From positions 6,118,501-6,182,500 of the forward strand of contig NZ_CP009438.1 of the NCBI RefSeq assembly GCF_000761215.1: a stretch of 64,000 nt of DNA. Direction: 5' to 3'. Positions 34,672-41,781 of the stretch are shown here, one piece after another. Source of the DNA: Streptomyces glaucescens. GTDB lineage: Bacteria > Actinomycetota > Actinomycetes > Streptomycetales > Streptomycetaceae. The notes beneath the pieces were generated by a model. It had not been told where the DNA came from. It did no database searches and saw only the letters and a program-made list of their open reading frames with translations. The first letter of the stretch is position 1, and the number at the start of each line of letters is the position of its first letter. Both the position numbers and the translations under genes were made by a program.

Positions 34672-35193
34672 GCAGCCGACCCCGCCGCACGGCGGCACAC
34701 TCCGGTGCGTCGCCACACCTCCCCGATCAGCGAGCCGGTCATGATACGGAGGGCCGTCGCGCGGGATGCCAAACGGCTCACGCGGCTCGTGCGTGGCTCA
34801 GGCGCCTACGAGGGCAAGTACGCAGCCGCAGTCGCGGGCTACCGCGTCGGTCCGGATTACATCGAGGCCCACCGCGTCTTCGTGGCCGTCGGCGCCGACA
34901 AGCAGGGAGACCGGGTCCTCGGGTTCTACTCGCTCGTCCTCGCTCCACCGGAGCTCGACCTGCTGTTCGTCGCCGACGAAGCGCAAGGACGAGGTATCGG
35001 ACGGCTGCTCGTCGCGCACATGCAGTCCGAGGCCCGTGCCGCCGGGCTCGACCGTGTCAAGGTCGTGTCGCATCTTCCCGCCGAGGACTTCTACCACCGT
35101 GTCGGCGCGGTGCGGACCGGGACCGCGTTCGCGAACCCGCCCGCCGTGCCGTGGGACCGTCCCGAATTCGAGTTCCGCGTTCCTCCGGAATGA
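34648..35193 (+). CDS. GNAT acetyltransferase with a pcaL-derived N-terminus
   Basis: 181 residues if begun at GTG 34648, or 150 from ATG 34741 (MIRRAVARDAKRL), which is where the GNAT fold starts. The acetyl-CoA loop is LDLLFVADEAQGRGIGRLLV and the C-terminal strand is FYHRVGAVRTG. Substrate unknown. The first eight residues from 34648 (V-SETPTNT) equal the PcaL N-terminus, so the promoter and start may have been captured from a pcaL copy. No ribosome-binding site precedes 34741, so translation from the captured start is plausible. Confidence 0.8.
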   Translation: MSETPTNTAADPAARRHTPVRRHTSPISEPVMIRRAVARDAKRLTRLVRGSGAYEGKYAAAVAGYRVGPDYIEAHRVFVAVGADKQGDRVLGFYSLVLAPPELDLLFVADEAQGRGIGRLLVAHMQSEARAAGLDRVKVVSHLPAEDFYHRVGAVRTGTAFANPPAVPWDRPEFEFRVPPE

Positions 35194-35259
35194 CCCGGTG
35201 TGCCGGTCGGCAAGGCACCGGCTTCGCTGCGTGGTGGCCGCAACATCCAGGAGCGCTGC

Positions 35260-35292
35260 ATGCTGCGCACCATGCACAAGGCCAAGATCTGA
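35260..35292 (+). pseudogene. Truncated panD start (aspartate 1-decarboxylase relic)
   Basis: ATG at 35260, with GGAG 6 bp upstream, encodes MLRTMHKAKI and then TGA. This matches the very conserved PanD N-terminus (MLRTMFKSKI-type) but stops before the self-cleaving GS site. The next sequence does not continue in any frame, except perhaps LADLH at 35338-35352. I read it as a fragment left by a rearrangement. Confidence 0.45.
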
Positions 35293-35603
35293 CGTCTGGG
35301 AACGCAAAGGGTCGGCATCGGACCGGACGGCGTCCGGCTTGCTGACCTGCACCCGCAGCAGGGGCCTGCTGCCCCGCCCGGCGCCCCGCTCGTAAGGCTC
35401 GACGCGTGGCTCGGCAACTCGCCCGTGGCGTGGTGGGACGTTTGTTCCAGGCCGACCCGCTGCCGACACCCGTACACAGGGGCGACCGGTGTCAGCGGCG
35501 CGGGCTTATGCCGTGTGTTAGGCTCCCGCATTTGCGTGGTCGTCGCGGTGGGCGATGCTGCCTGTTCCGCTCGGCTTGCGCGTGGGCTGTTCAAACCTGC
35601 CGG

Positions 35604-35634
35604 GCCTTCCTCGGTACGTTCCCTTGAGGAAGGC
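35604..35634 (+). promoter_or_regulatory. Hairpin sequestering the helicase ribosome-binding site
   Basis: GCCTTCCTC (35604-35612) pairs perfectly with GAGGAAGGC (35626-35634), which is the entire Shine-Dalgarno sequence of the DEAD-box gene. The loop is 13 nt and the ATG follows 5 nt later. Initiation would need the stem to open by heat, a protein or an upstream RNA partner. Confidence 0.65.
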
Positions 35635-35639
35635 TGATC

Positions 35640-37055
35640 ATGAAGCATCCCCATGACTCCGGCATCGCGCACGGCAGTCCCGCCCGGCCCGAGGCGACGA
35701 CCCCGGCGTCGCCCCCGGCCGTCACCTTCGCCGGTCTGGAACTGCCGACAGAGGTGCTGCGGACACTGAGCGAACTCGGGGTGCGCGAACCCTTTCCGAT
35801 CCAGGCCGCCACACTGCCCGATGCCCTGGAGGGGCGCGACATCCTGGGACGCGGGCGCACCGGATCAGGCAAGACACTCGCCTTCGGCCTGCCGCTGCTC
35901 GCACGGACGGCCGGGCGGCGCGCGGAACCGAAGCAGCCCCTCGCTCTGATCCTGGTGCCCACCCGGGAGCTGGCCCAACAGGTCACCCAGGCGCTGGCGC
36001 CGTACGCCGAGGCACTGCGGCTTCGGATCGCCACGGTCGCCGGCGGAACGTCGATCGGCCGGCAGGTCGCCGCGCTGCGCCAGGGAACCGAGGTGGTCGT
36101 CGCCACCCCCGGACGCCTGCACGACCTGATCGAGCGCAACGCCTGCCGCCTGGGACGGGTGAGAATCACCGTGCTGGACGAGGCCGACCAGATGTGCGAC
36201 TTGGGATTCCTGCCGCAGGTCGCCGACGTGCTCGACCAGGTGCACCCCGACGGTCAGCGGATGCTTTTCTCGGCCACTCTCGATCGCGACGTCGATCAAC
36301 TGGTCAGCCGCTACCTCCACGACCCCGTCGTCCACTCGGTCGACCCGGCCGCGGGCACAGTCACGACGATGGAGCACCACGTTCTGGTCGTCCACGCCCC
36401 TGACCGCTACGCCGTCATCACGGAAATCGCCGCCCGCGACGGCCGCGTACTGCTGTTCCTCGACACCAAGCACGCCGTCGACCAGCTCACTCGGCATCTG
36501 CGGGCCAGCGGGGTGCACGCCGGGGCCCTGCACAGCGGCAAGTCCCAGCCACAGCGCACACGGACCCTGGCGCAGTTCAAGAGCAGCCAGATCACCGTTC
36601 TGGTGGCGACCGATGTCGCGGCCCGTGGCCTGCACATCGACGACCTCGACCTCGTGGTCAACGTCGACCCGCCCACCGACGCCAAGGACTATGTGCACCG
36701 GGCGGGCCGCACCGCCCGCGCCGGCGACTCCGGCAGCGTGGTCACGCTCGTGCTGGCGGGCCAGCGCCGCGAGACGAGCCGCATGATGGCCGGGGCCGGC
36801 ATCGAGCCGACCGTCACCAAGGTGCGCTCGGGCGAGGCGGAGCTCAGCCGGATCACCGGCGCCAGGACTGCCTCCGGGATCCCGCTCGACGGCGAGCCCG
36901 CCGTCCCCCGACCCAAGAACACCAACGCTCCCTTCCGCGGCCTCGGCACCAGCAAGGGCACCTCCCGCGGCGCCGGCGGCAAGTCCCGAAAGGCGGGCGA
37001 GGCCCGCAAGCTCGCCGAGGCCCGCAGGGCCGCCCTCGTGCGTCGCAACGGCTGA
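35640..37055 (+). CDS. DEAD-box RNA helicase 1
   Basis: 471 residues. Q motif (EPFPIQAATLP, 50-60), motif I GRTGSGKT (72-79), PTREL (107-111), DEAD (180-183), SAT (211-213), and in lobe 2 ARGLHIDDLDLVVN and HRAGRTARAG. The C-terminal 60 residues are basic (GKSRKAGEARKLAEARRAAL) and would bind RNA. Such RhlE/CsdA-like enzymes unwind structured RNA and assist decay or ribosome assembly in the cold. A second paralogue lies 1.1 kb downstream, with cspA between. Its ribosome-binding site is in a hairpin, so it is probably regulated at translation. Confidence 0.93.
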   Translation: MKHPHDSGIAHGSPARPEATTPASPPAVTFAGLELPTEVLRTLSELGVREPFPIQAATLPDALEGRDILGRGRTGSGKTLAFGLPLLARTAGRRAEPKQPLALILVPTRELAQQVTQALAPYAEALRLRIATVAGGTSIGRQVAALRQGTEVVVATPGRLHDLIERNACRLGRVRITVLDEADQMCDLGFLPQVADVLDQVHPDGQRMLFSATLDRDVDQLVSRYLHDPVVHSVDPAAGTVTTMEHHVLVVHAPDRYAVITEIAARDGRVLLFLDTKHAVDQLTRHLRASGVHAGALHSGKSQPQRTRTLAQFKSSQITVLVATDVAARGLHIDDLDLVVNVDPPTDAKDYVHRAGRTARAGDSGSVVTLVLAGQRRETSRMMAGAGIEPTVTKVRSGEAELSRITGARTASGIPLDGEPAVPRPKNTNAPFRGLGTSKGTSRGAGGKSRKAGEARKLAEARRAALVRRNG

Positions 37056-37065
37056 GAGCCGTTGC
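37045..37065 (+). terminator. Hairpin overlapping the helicase-1 stop
   Basis: GCAACGGCT (37045-37053) pairs with AGCCGTTGC (37057-37065) with a 3-nt loop. The TGA stop (37053-37055) is inside it. Weak U-run downstream, so an attenuating or stabilising role is also possible. Confidence 0.55.
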
Positions 37066-37260
37066 CCTGGCAGCCTGGCCACGAGATCAACAACCGTCGG
37101 CCCGGCCCGAAGCCGCGTCCTGTGTGCCTCACCTACGAAGTCAACGCCTTCGGCCGCGACAGGGATACCCGCGGAGCCGGCTGCCCCCGAGACGTCCCCT
37201 CCGGAGCCGGACAGCGACGGCGAAGGCATGGCTGCAGCCCTCACGCTGGGCGCGCCCCCG

Positions 37261-37278
37261 AAGGTTTCCGGAAACCTT
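37261..37278. promoter_or_regulatory. Perfect 18-bp palindrome AAGGTTTCCGGAAACCTT
   Basis: Fully symmetric site about 140 bp upstream of the possible cspA -10 (TACTGT), without any spacer. It could bind a dimeric regulator or form a cruciform; the MerR-like protein of the island is one candidate. Confidence 0.55.
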
Positions 37279-37536
37279 GCGCTCCGGCTGGGGCGAAATC
37301 TGTGCCCGCGAGCTGAGATTCCAAAGGCACAGGCAGACACATTCTCTGCCGCATTAAGTGAGGGTGGGATTCTTCACCGTACACAGGCCGCTTCGACGTG
37401 CTACTGTCGATCTCAGTTGCAGTTGTGGTTCCCAAAACTTCAAGTGCCCTCCGGATGGCGCCTGTGCCACTGGAAGCACTTTTGTTCTCCGGTCTTTTTC
37501 CCGGCGGGGTGATCATCGCGGCGACACGGGGTCCGT

Positions 37537-37560
37537 GCAGTGCGGATCCCGATGCACTGC
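37537..37560 (+). promoter_or_regulatory. Leader hairpin just upstream of the cspA ribosome-binding site
   Basis: GCAGTGC and GCACTGC form a 7-bp stem around a 10-nt loop (GGATCCCGAT). AAAGGAG follows 3 nt later and is left exposed. It may set transcript stability or be a target of Csp autoregulation. Confidence 0.5.
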
Positions 37561-37577
37561 CCCAAAGGAGAAATAAC

Positions 37578-37781
37578 ATGGCTTCCGGTACTGTCAAGTG
37601 GTTCAACGCGGAAAAGGGCTTCGGCTTCATCGAGCAGGACGGTGGCGGCGCTGATGTGTTCGCCCACTACTCGAACATTGCCGCCCAGGGCTTCCGTGAG
37701 CTGATCGAGGGCCAGAAGGTGACCTTCGACATCGCCCAGGGCCAGAAGGGCCCGACGGCCGAGAACATCGTTCTCGCCTGA
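37578..37781 (+). CDS. cspA: Cold-shock protein, CspA family
   Basis: 67 residues, a single cold-shock domain. RNP1 KGFGFI and RNP2 VFAHY are intact, with MASGTVKWFNAEKGFGFIEQ at the start. It binds single-stranded RNA/DNA and melts structured mRNA. AAAGGAG 7 bp before the ATG. It is placed between two DEAD-box helicases, both of which are typical partners in cold mRNA remodelling. Confidence 0.97.
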   Translation: MASGTVKWFNAEKGFGFIEQDGGGADVFAHYSNIAAQGFRELIEGQKVTFDIAQGQKGPTAENIVLA

Positions 37782-37800
37782 CGCTGACTGTCGCGTACTT

Positions 37801-37842
37801 GTAGCTGGGGCCCGCGTCCTTCGGGGTGCGGGCCCCAGCTAC
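37801..37842 (+). terminator. Strong terminator after cspA
   Basis: Perfect 15-bp stem (37801-37815 with 37828-37842), 12-nt loop, followed by TCGTATTT. It makes cspA a monocistronic unit. Confidence 0.9.
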
Positions 37843-38126
37843 TCGTATTTCCGCAGTGGTTTCACCTGCGGACGACAACCAGGAAGCCCGTAGGCTCAGC
37901 GCACACGGAGCATCCTTCAGAAGTGTACGCACCCTTCATGGGTTCATGGCGGCAGACGCCGGAACATTGCGTCGGCTCCGCGCCACTCATTCCAGCGCCT
38001 GTGCCCGCACGGAATTGCCGTCGGTCAGATTCGCTGTCGCATTCCACCGGTCCATTCTTGCAATTCTTCGTGCTGCTGATCGCTGCGGGAATTCCTTGAC
38101 ATGTGCCGCATCGAGGAAGGTTCCGC
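37843..38126 (+). promoter_or_regulatory. Leader/promoter region of the second DEAD-box gene
   Basis: 284 bp without a convincing gene, AT-richer than its surroundings. No confident -10/-35. Near the end TTCCTT (about 38092-38097) can pair with GAGGAA of the ribosome-binding site, with one G-U pair, echoing the stronger hairpin of helicase 1. Confidence 0.45.
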
Positions 38127-39623
38127 ATGAACCGCACACGCACGAACGACCGCTTCACCCGCACCCGTGACGGCAGTACCGACTCCGGCAGGGGCGGCAG
38201 TCGATTCGGTTCGTCGGCCAGGAGCCGCTCCGGTGGGCCGAGTCGTTCCGGTGGTTACGGCCGCCGGCCCGCCGCCGTCCAGGGGGAGTTCGCGCTGCCC
38301 AGGACGATCACTCCCGCGCTCCCCGCCGTGGAGGGCTTCGCCGATCTCGACATGCCCGGGGCACTGCTGGGCGCGCTCAGCTCACAAGGCGTGACCGTAC
38401 CCTTCCCTATCCAGGCCGCAACCCTGCCGAACTCCCTCGCCGGCCGGGACGTGCTGGGCCGTGGCCGCACCGGCTCCGGCAAGACCCTCGCCTTCGGGCT
38501 GGCGTTGCTGGCCCGTACGGCCGGGCAGCGCGCCGAGGCCAGGCAGCCGCTGGGGCTGGTCCTCGTACCCACGCGTGAACTGGCGCAGCAGGTCACCGAC
38601 GCGCTCGCCCCGTACGCCCGCTCCGTGAGGCTGCGGCTGGCCACGGTGGTGGGCGGAATGCCGATCGGTCGGCAGGCGAGCGTGCTGCGCGCCGGCGCCG
38701 AGATCGTCGTCGCCACGCCGGGACGCCTCAAAGACCTCATCGACCGTGGCGACTGCCAACTGAACCAGGTTTCCATCACCGTCCTCGACGAGGCCGACCA
38801 GATGGCCGACATGGGCTTCATGCCGCAGGTCACCGCCCTCCTCGAACAGGTCCGCCCCGAAGGCCAGCGCCTGCTGTTCTCCGCCACTCTCGACCGCAAC
38901 GTCGACCTGCTCGTGCGCCGCTTCCTCAGCGACCCCGTCGTGCACTCCGTCGATCCCTCGGCCGGCGCGGTCACGACGATGGAGCATCACGTGCTCCATA
39001 TCCACGGGGCCGACAAGCACGCGGCCACCACCCAGATCGCCGCACGCGACGGCCGCGTGATCATGTTTCTCGACACCAAGCACGCCGTCGACGGCCTCAC
39101 CGAACACCTCCTGAACAGCGGGGTACGGGCCGCCGCCCTGCACGGCGGGAAGTCACAGCCGCAGCGCACCCGCACGCTGGCACAGTTCAAGACCGGACAC
39201 GTCAACGTGCTGGTGGCGACCAACGTCGCGGCGCGCGGCATCCACGTCGACCACCTCGACCTCGTCGTCAACGTCGACCCGCCGACCGATCACAAGGACT
39301 ACCTCCACCGCGGCGGCCGTACCGCCCGCGCAGGAGAGTCGGGCAGCGTCGTCACCCTGGTCACCCCCAGCCAGCGCCGCGGCATGACCCGCCTCATGGC
39401 AGCGGCCGGCATCGTCCCGCAGACCACCCAGGTCCGCGTCGGCGAAGAGGCCCTGCACCGCATCACCGGTGCTCAGGCTCCCTCCGGCATCCCGGTCGTC
39501 ATCACCGCACCGGTGGTCGAACGCCCCAAGAAGCGCGGCGCCCCCTCACGCGGCCGACGCCGCCCCGTCTCGGCGGCTCGCCGCGCGCCCGTACGGGAGT
39601 CCACCGCCGGTGCGGCTGCGTAG
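38127..39623 (+). CDS. DEAD-box RNA helicase 2
   Basis: 498 residues, close paralogue of helicase 1. It has an added arginine/serine/glycine-rich N-terminus (about 1-50: RFGSSARSRSGGPSRSGGYG), then VPFPIQAATLP, GRTGSGKT, PTREL, VLDEADQM, SATLDRN, and ARGIHVDHLDLVVN, HRGGRTARAG in lobe 2. One R of the usual HRxGRxxR motif is kept. The C-terminus is basic. ATG 38127 has GAGGAAGG 7 bp upstream. RNA unwinding in the cold is likely; the RGG/RS-like tail may aid condensate or ribosome association. Confidence 0.93.
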   Translation: MNRTRTNDRFTRTRDGSTDSGRGGSRFGSSARSRSGGPSRSGGYGRRPAAVQGEFALPRTITPALPAVEGFADLDMPGALLGALSSQGVTVPFPIQAATLPNSLAGRDVLGRGRTGSGKTLAFGLALLARTAGQRAEARQPLGLVLVPTRELAQQVTDALAPYARSVRLRLATVVGGMPIGRQASVLRAGAEIVVATPGRLKDLIDRGDCQLNQVSITVLDEADQMADMGFMPQVTALLEQVRPEGQRLLFSATLDRNVDLLVRRFLSDPVVHSVDPSAGAVTTMEHHVLHIHGADKHAATTQIAARDGRVIMFLDTKHAVDGLTEHLLNSGVRAAALHGGKSQPQRTRTLAQFKTGHVNVLVATNVAARGIHVDHLDLVVNVDPPTDHKDYLHRGGRTARAGESGSVVTLVTPSQRRGMTRLMAAAGIVPQTTQVRVGEEALHRITGAQAPSGIPVVITAPVVERPKKRGAPSRGRRRPVSAARRAPVRESTAGAAA

Positions 39624-39668
39624 AACCTTGGTGTCAGCAAGCCCGCCCGACTTCACAGGAGGCACCGT

Positions 39669-40070
39669 TTGACGCTGGACCAGAAGCAGTTCGGCTCAAC
39701 ACGTACCAACGCCGTGCAGACGGCGGCCGATCCCGGTGCCGCGGCGGGACCGCAGGTCTGGGAGGACATGACCGTGGAGGTGGCACTGTCCGTGATGGCC
39801 GCCGCCCGTACAGGTCAGCTGGTCGTCTGCGACGAGGACGGTATGTGTACCGGCCTGGTCACCCGGGACCGGCTCACGGCCGTTCGTGACGGCTCCGGAT
39901 ACACGGACCGGATGCGCCTGCGGGACATCGCCGACGTCATCGGGCCCTTCGCCCCACCGCCGGCCATGAGGGCCGAAGCCGAGCGTGCGATGCTCCGCTC
40001 CCGGCTCGGGGCCCCGCTCGTGGTCGACGGACACGGCAACGCTCTGGGCGTCCGCGCCCTCGCTCGCTGA
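39669..40070 (+). CDS. CBS-domain protein
   Basis: 133 residues with two CBS-like halves: MTVEVALSVMAAARTGQLVV, VCDEDGMCTGLVTRDRLTAV and the second motif with APLVVDGHGNALGVRALAR. TTG start at 39669 with AGGAGG 6 bp upstream; no ATG or GTG fits. CBS pairs sense adenosyl ligands. Only 45 bp behind helicase 2, so it is probably co-transcribed and might couple energy state to the helicase. Confidence 0.8.
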   Translation: MTLDQKQFGSTRTNAVQTAADPGAAAGPQVWEDMTVEVALSVMAAARTGQLVVCDEDGMCTGLVTRDRLTAVRDGSGYTDRMRLRDIADVIGPFAPPPAMRAEAERAMLRSRLGAPLVVDGHGNALGVRALAR

Positions 40071-40120
40071 ATCGCCGTCGCCCCGACCCGGCCCCGTCGT
40101 CTCTTCTCCCTGGAGGCATC

Positions 40121-40273
40121 ATGCGGGGTGTCATCGCTCGCTTCCCGTTCGACCTGACCAAGAGCGGCGTGGTGGCTTCACCTGCCGCACCCGCCCTACC
40201 GCCGCGTCTGCGCCCCTGGCCGGCCCGTACGGGCCGGCTTCCGCAACGCCCGGCGCTCCCCCTGTCCGTCTGA
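40121..40273 (+). CDS. Small protein, possibly a truncated conserved orphan
   Basis: 50 residues starting MRGVIARFPFDLTKSGVV, with TGGAGG before the ATG. The first 18 residues look like the start of a short conserved Streptomyces protein that I remember only vaguely; the rest is proline/arginine-rich and may be frame-degenerate. It follows the CBS gene by 50 bp. Confidence 0.4.
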   Translation: MRGVIARFPFDLTKSGVVASPAAPALPPRLRPWPARTGRLPQRPALPLSV

Positions 40274-40380
40274 CGTACGGACACGTGTGAGCCGAACCGG
40301 GCAGTGAGGCCCCACCGGCGTGGGCGCATTCCGGAGGGCGTAGCAACACTGCGGTGAGTTGATCAAGCGGCGCGCAGTTC

Positions 40381-40421
40381 AGACAGACGCTCGGCTGGGT
40401 CTCCCAGTCGAGCGTCTGTCT
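40381..40421. terminator. Very strong 41-nt hairpin
   Basis: AGACAGACGCTCG (40381-40393) pairs perfectly with 40409-40421; the stem continues through a G-U pair and CTGGG/CCCAG to a 3-nt TCT loop, about 19 bp in all. It ends the helicase-2/CBS/small-gene unit or is the body of a small RNA. Confidence 0.6.
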
Positions 40422-40911
40422 CCGGGATCCCCACCGTGTGACCGGCGACCACCTGCCTGCGGATGTGGTCGCCGAGCCGGGAAGCGACCCGGGACAGCAC
40501 TCTTCCGGGTGTATCGGCGGAAGAAGTGCAGATGCCAGCCATGGAGAAAACCTGTCGTGACGACAGTAGACATCGGTCCGTCGCGGGGTTACTGTCTTTG
40601 TCGTACCCAAGAAGTCGAAGTGGGCACGGCAGACATGAACTGCCTGCCGGCAGGTCAAGCAGGACACGGCCCCAGAGGGTCGTGAGCAGTACCCGCGGTA
40701 TCCAGCAGTATCACCGAGTAACCGAAGGTAAGGAGCGAGACGCCATCAGGATCGCCCGGGCGAGGAAGCAGTCCGCCCGGGTACCGCAGGCCCCGGATTG
40801 GAAGGTGGTCCCCGGTCACGCATCCGCGATCCCCGCAGTCCCGCCCTCCCAGGCGGACCCTGCGGACATACAAGGCCGGCGCAGTTCGCCGGTAGATGGT
40901 GTTGAAAGCTC

Positions 40912-40944
40912 GGGGCCCGGGTGCCGGTACGGTACCCGGGCCCC
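40912..40944 (+). terminator. Hairpin in the leader of the MerR-like gene
   Basis: GGGGCCCGGGT (40912-40922) pairs with ACCCGGGCCCC (40934-40944), 11-nt loop, ending 28 bp before the ATG. It could be an attenuator for the downstream gene or a terminator for transcripts from upstream. Confidence 0.5.
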
Positions 40945-40972
40945 CCGACGCGTCCCCGGAAGAAGAGGTTCT

Positions 40973-41317
40973 ATGCCCCCTGGCAGTTCCCGCGCCGTCA
41001 CCCCTCTCGATGACGACGACTACCCCGCCTACACCATGGGCCGGGCCGCCGACATGCTCGGCACCACCCCCGCCTTCCTGCGCGCCCTCGGCGAACACCG
41101 CCTGATCACACCTTTGCGCTCCGAAGGCGGCCACCGCCGCTACTCCCGCTACCAGCTGCGCATCGCTGCCCGTGCCCGCGAACTCGTCGACCAGGGCACC
41201 CCCATCGAAGCTGCCTGCCGCATCATCGTTCTCGAAGACCAACTCGAAGAAGCGCAGCGCATCAACGAGCAGATGCGCACACAAGGCCCCCAGTCGCAGT
41301 CGAAGACGTCAGCCTGA
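40973..41317 (+). CDS. MerR-like DNA-binding regulator (short, no cysteines)
   Basis: 114 residues: MerR winged HTH (YTMGRAADMLGTTPAFLRAL, then EHRLITPLRSEGGHRRYSRY) and a short helical tail (about 75-105, ILEDQLEEAQRINEQ) that could dimerise as a coiled coil. No metal-binding cysteines are present. It resembles HspR-style one-domain MerR proteins. ATG 40973 is preceded by GGAAGAAGAGG. Placed inside the cold-shock island, it is the best candidate for its local regulator; the target site is unknown. Confidence 0.85.
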   Translation: MPPGSSRAVTPLDDDDYPAYTMGRAADMLGTTPAFLRALGEHRLITPLRSEGGHRRYSRYQLRIAARARELVDQGTPIEAACRIIVLEDQLEEAQRINEQMRTQGPQSQSKTSA

Positions 41318-41781
41318 CCGGACGTCGGCACGAGGACACGGACGACGCTCCCGGCCCGCCACCGACTGGACCCCGTCATCGGCACCTGAAACGAGCGCCC
41401 CCGACCACCACAGGGCAAGGACCCCGGCGATCACCACGCCGGGGTCCTTGCCCTGTCCAGGACGGTTCCCCGGCCCCGGGCCGGAGGCCTGCCGGCGCGC
41501 CGGTCGCCCATCGGCGGCCTGCCGGGCCCCGTGAGGCACATGCTTGCCGTGTCGACGTCTGTACCGTCCCGCGCGCCCGGCACGATGGTTCTCGTGCAGC
41601 CGCTGCCGGCTCCCCACCCCGCCGGCCTCATGCCCGCCGCGACGGGCATGGCGGCCTTCGAAGCGGCCTACCGGCGGGCCGCCGGCGTCATCGGATCGTC
41701 CCGGACGCCCGTTGCGGTGCCCCGACCCTGTCGGAGGAGGTCATGGATCATCCTGTCCCGCTCTCCGGGTACCGTCAGGGT
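41318..41781. other. 464-bp gap between MerR-like and RNase J genes
   Basis: The left half holds a strong terminator (41411-41455). The right half holds short open frames without family support and the RNase J promoter, for which I see no confident -35/-10. An upstream in-frame ATG at 41743 has GGAGGAGG too close to be ideal. Confidence 0.5.
41411..41455 (+). terminator. 19-bp perfect-stem terminator
   Basis: 41411-41429 is the reverse complement of 41437-41455 with a 7-nt loop (ATCACCA). It closes the MerR-like transcript. Confidence 0.92.

Larger units (their letters stand above)
35194..35639. other. 446-bp gap: panD-like relic, helicase promoter and structured leader
   Basis: No intact gene. 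The left part carries a ten-codon panD-like start; the right part is the 5' region of the first DEAD-box gene with a possible -10 (TAGGCT, 35519-35524) and a hairpin covering the ribosome-binding site. If that -10 is used, the leader is about 110 nt. Confidence 0.6.
37056..37577 (+). promoter_or_regulatory. 522-bp gap: long AT-rich 5' region of cspA
   Basis: No gene. It contains a perfect 18-bp palindrome (37261-37278), CTGTGCC/GGCACAG repeats (37300-37306, 37326-37332), a possible -10 TACTGT (37402-37407) and a 7-bp hairpin (37537-37543 with 37554-37560) ending 3 nt before the AAAGGAG ribosome-binding site. The lower GC and long untranslated region are typical of cold-shock genes. Confidence 0.6.
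40274..40972. other. 699-bp gap with large RNA hairpins before the MerR-like gene
   Basis: No convincing gene, although one frame is open through into the MerR-like gene. The strongest elements are a 41-nt hairpin (40381-40421), an inverted repeat CTGTCG-TGA-CGACAG (40552-40566) and an 11-bp GC hairpin (40912-40944) about 30 nt before the MerR-like ATG. A non-coding RNA is possible. Confidence 0.5.

Noticed and set aside
35338..35352. LADLH as a second piece of panD
   Set aside because: It is not in the right distance or continuous frame after the first relic and five residues may match by chance.
41743..41781. Upstream ATG for RNase J with GGAGGAGG
   Set aside because: The ribosome-binding site is too close, and the start at 41782 matches the family N-terminus and length.
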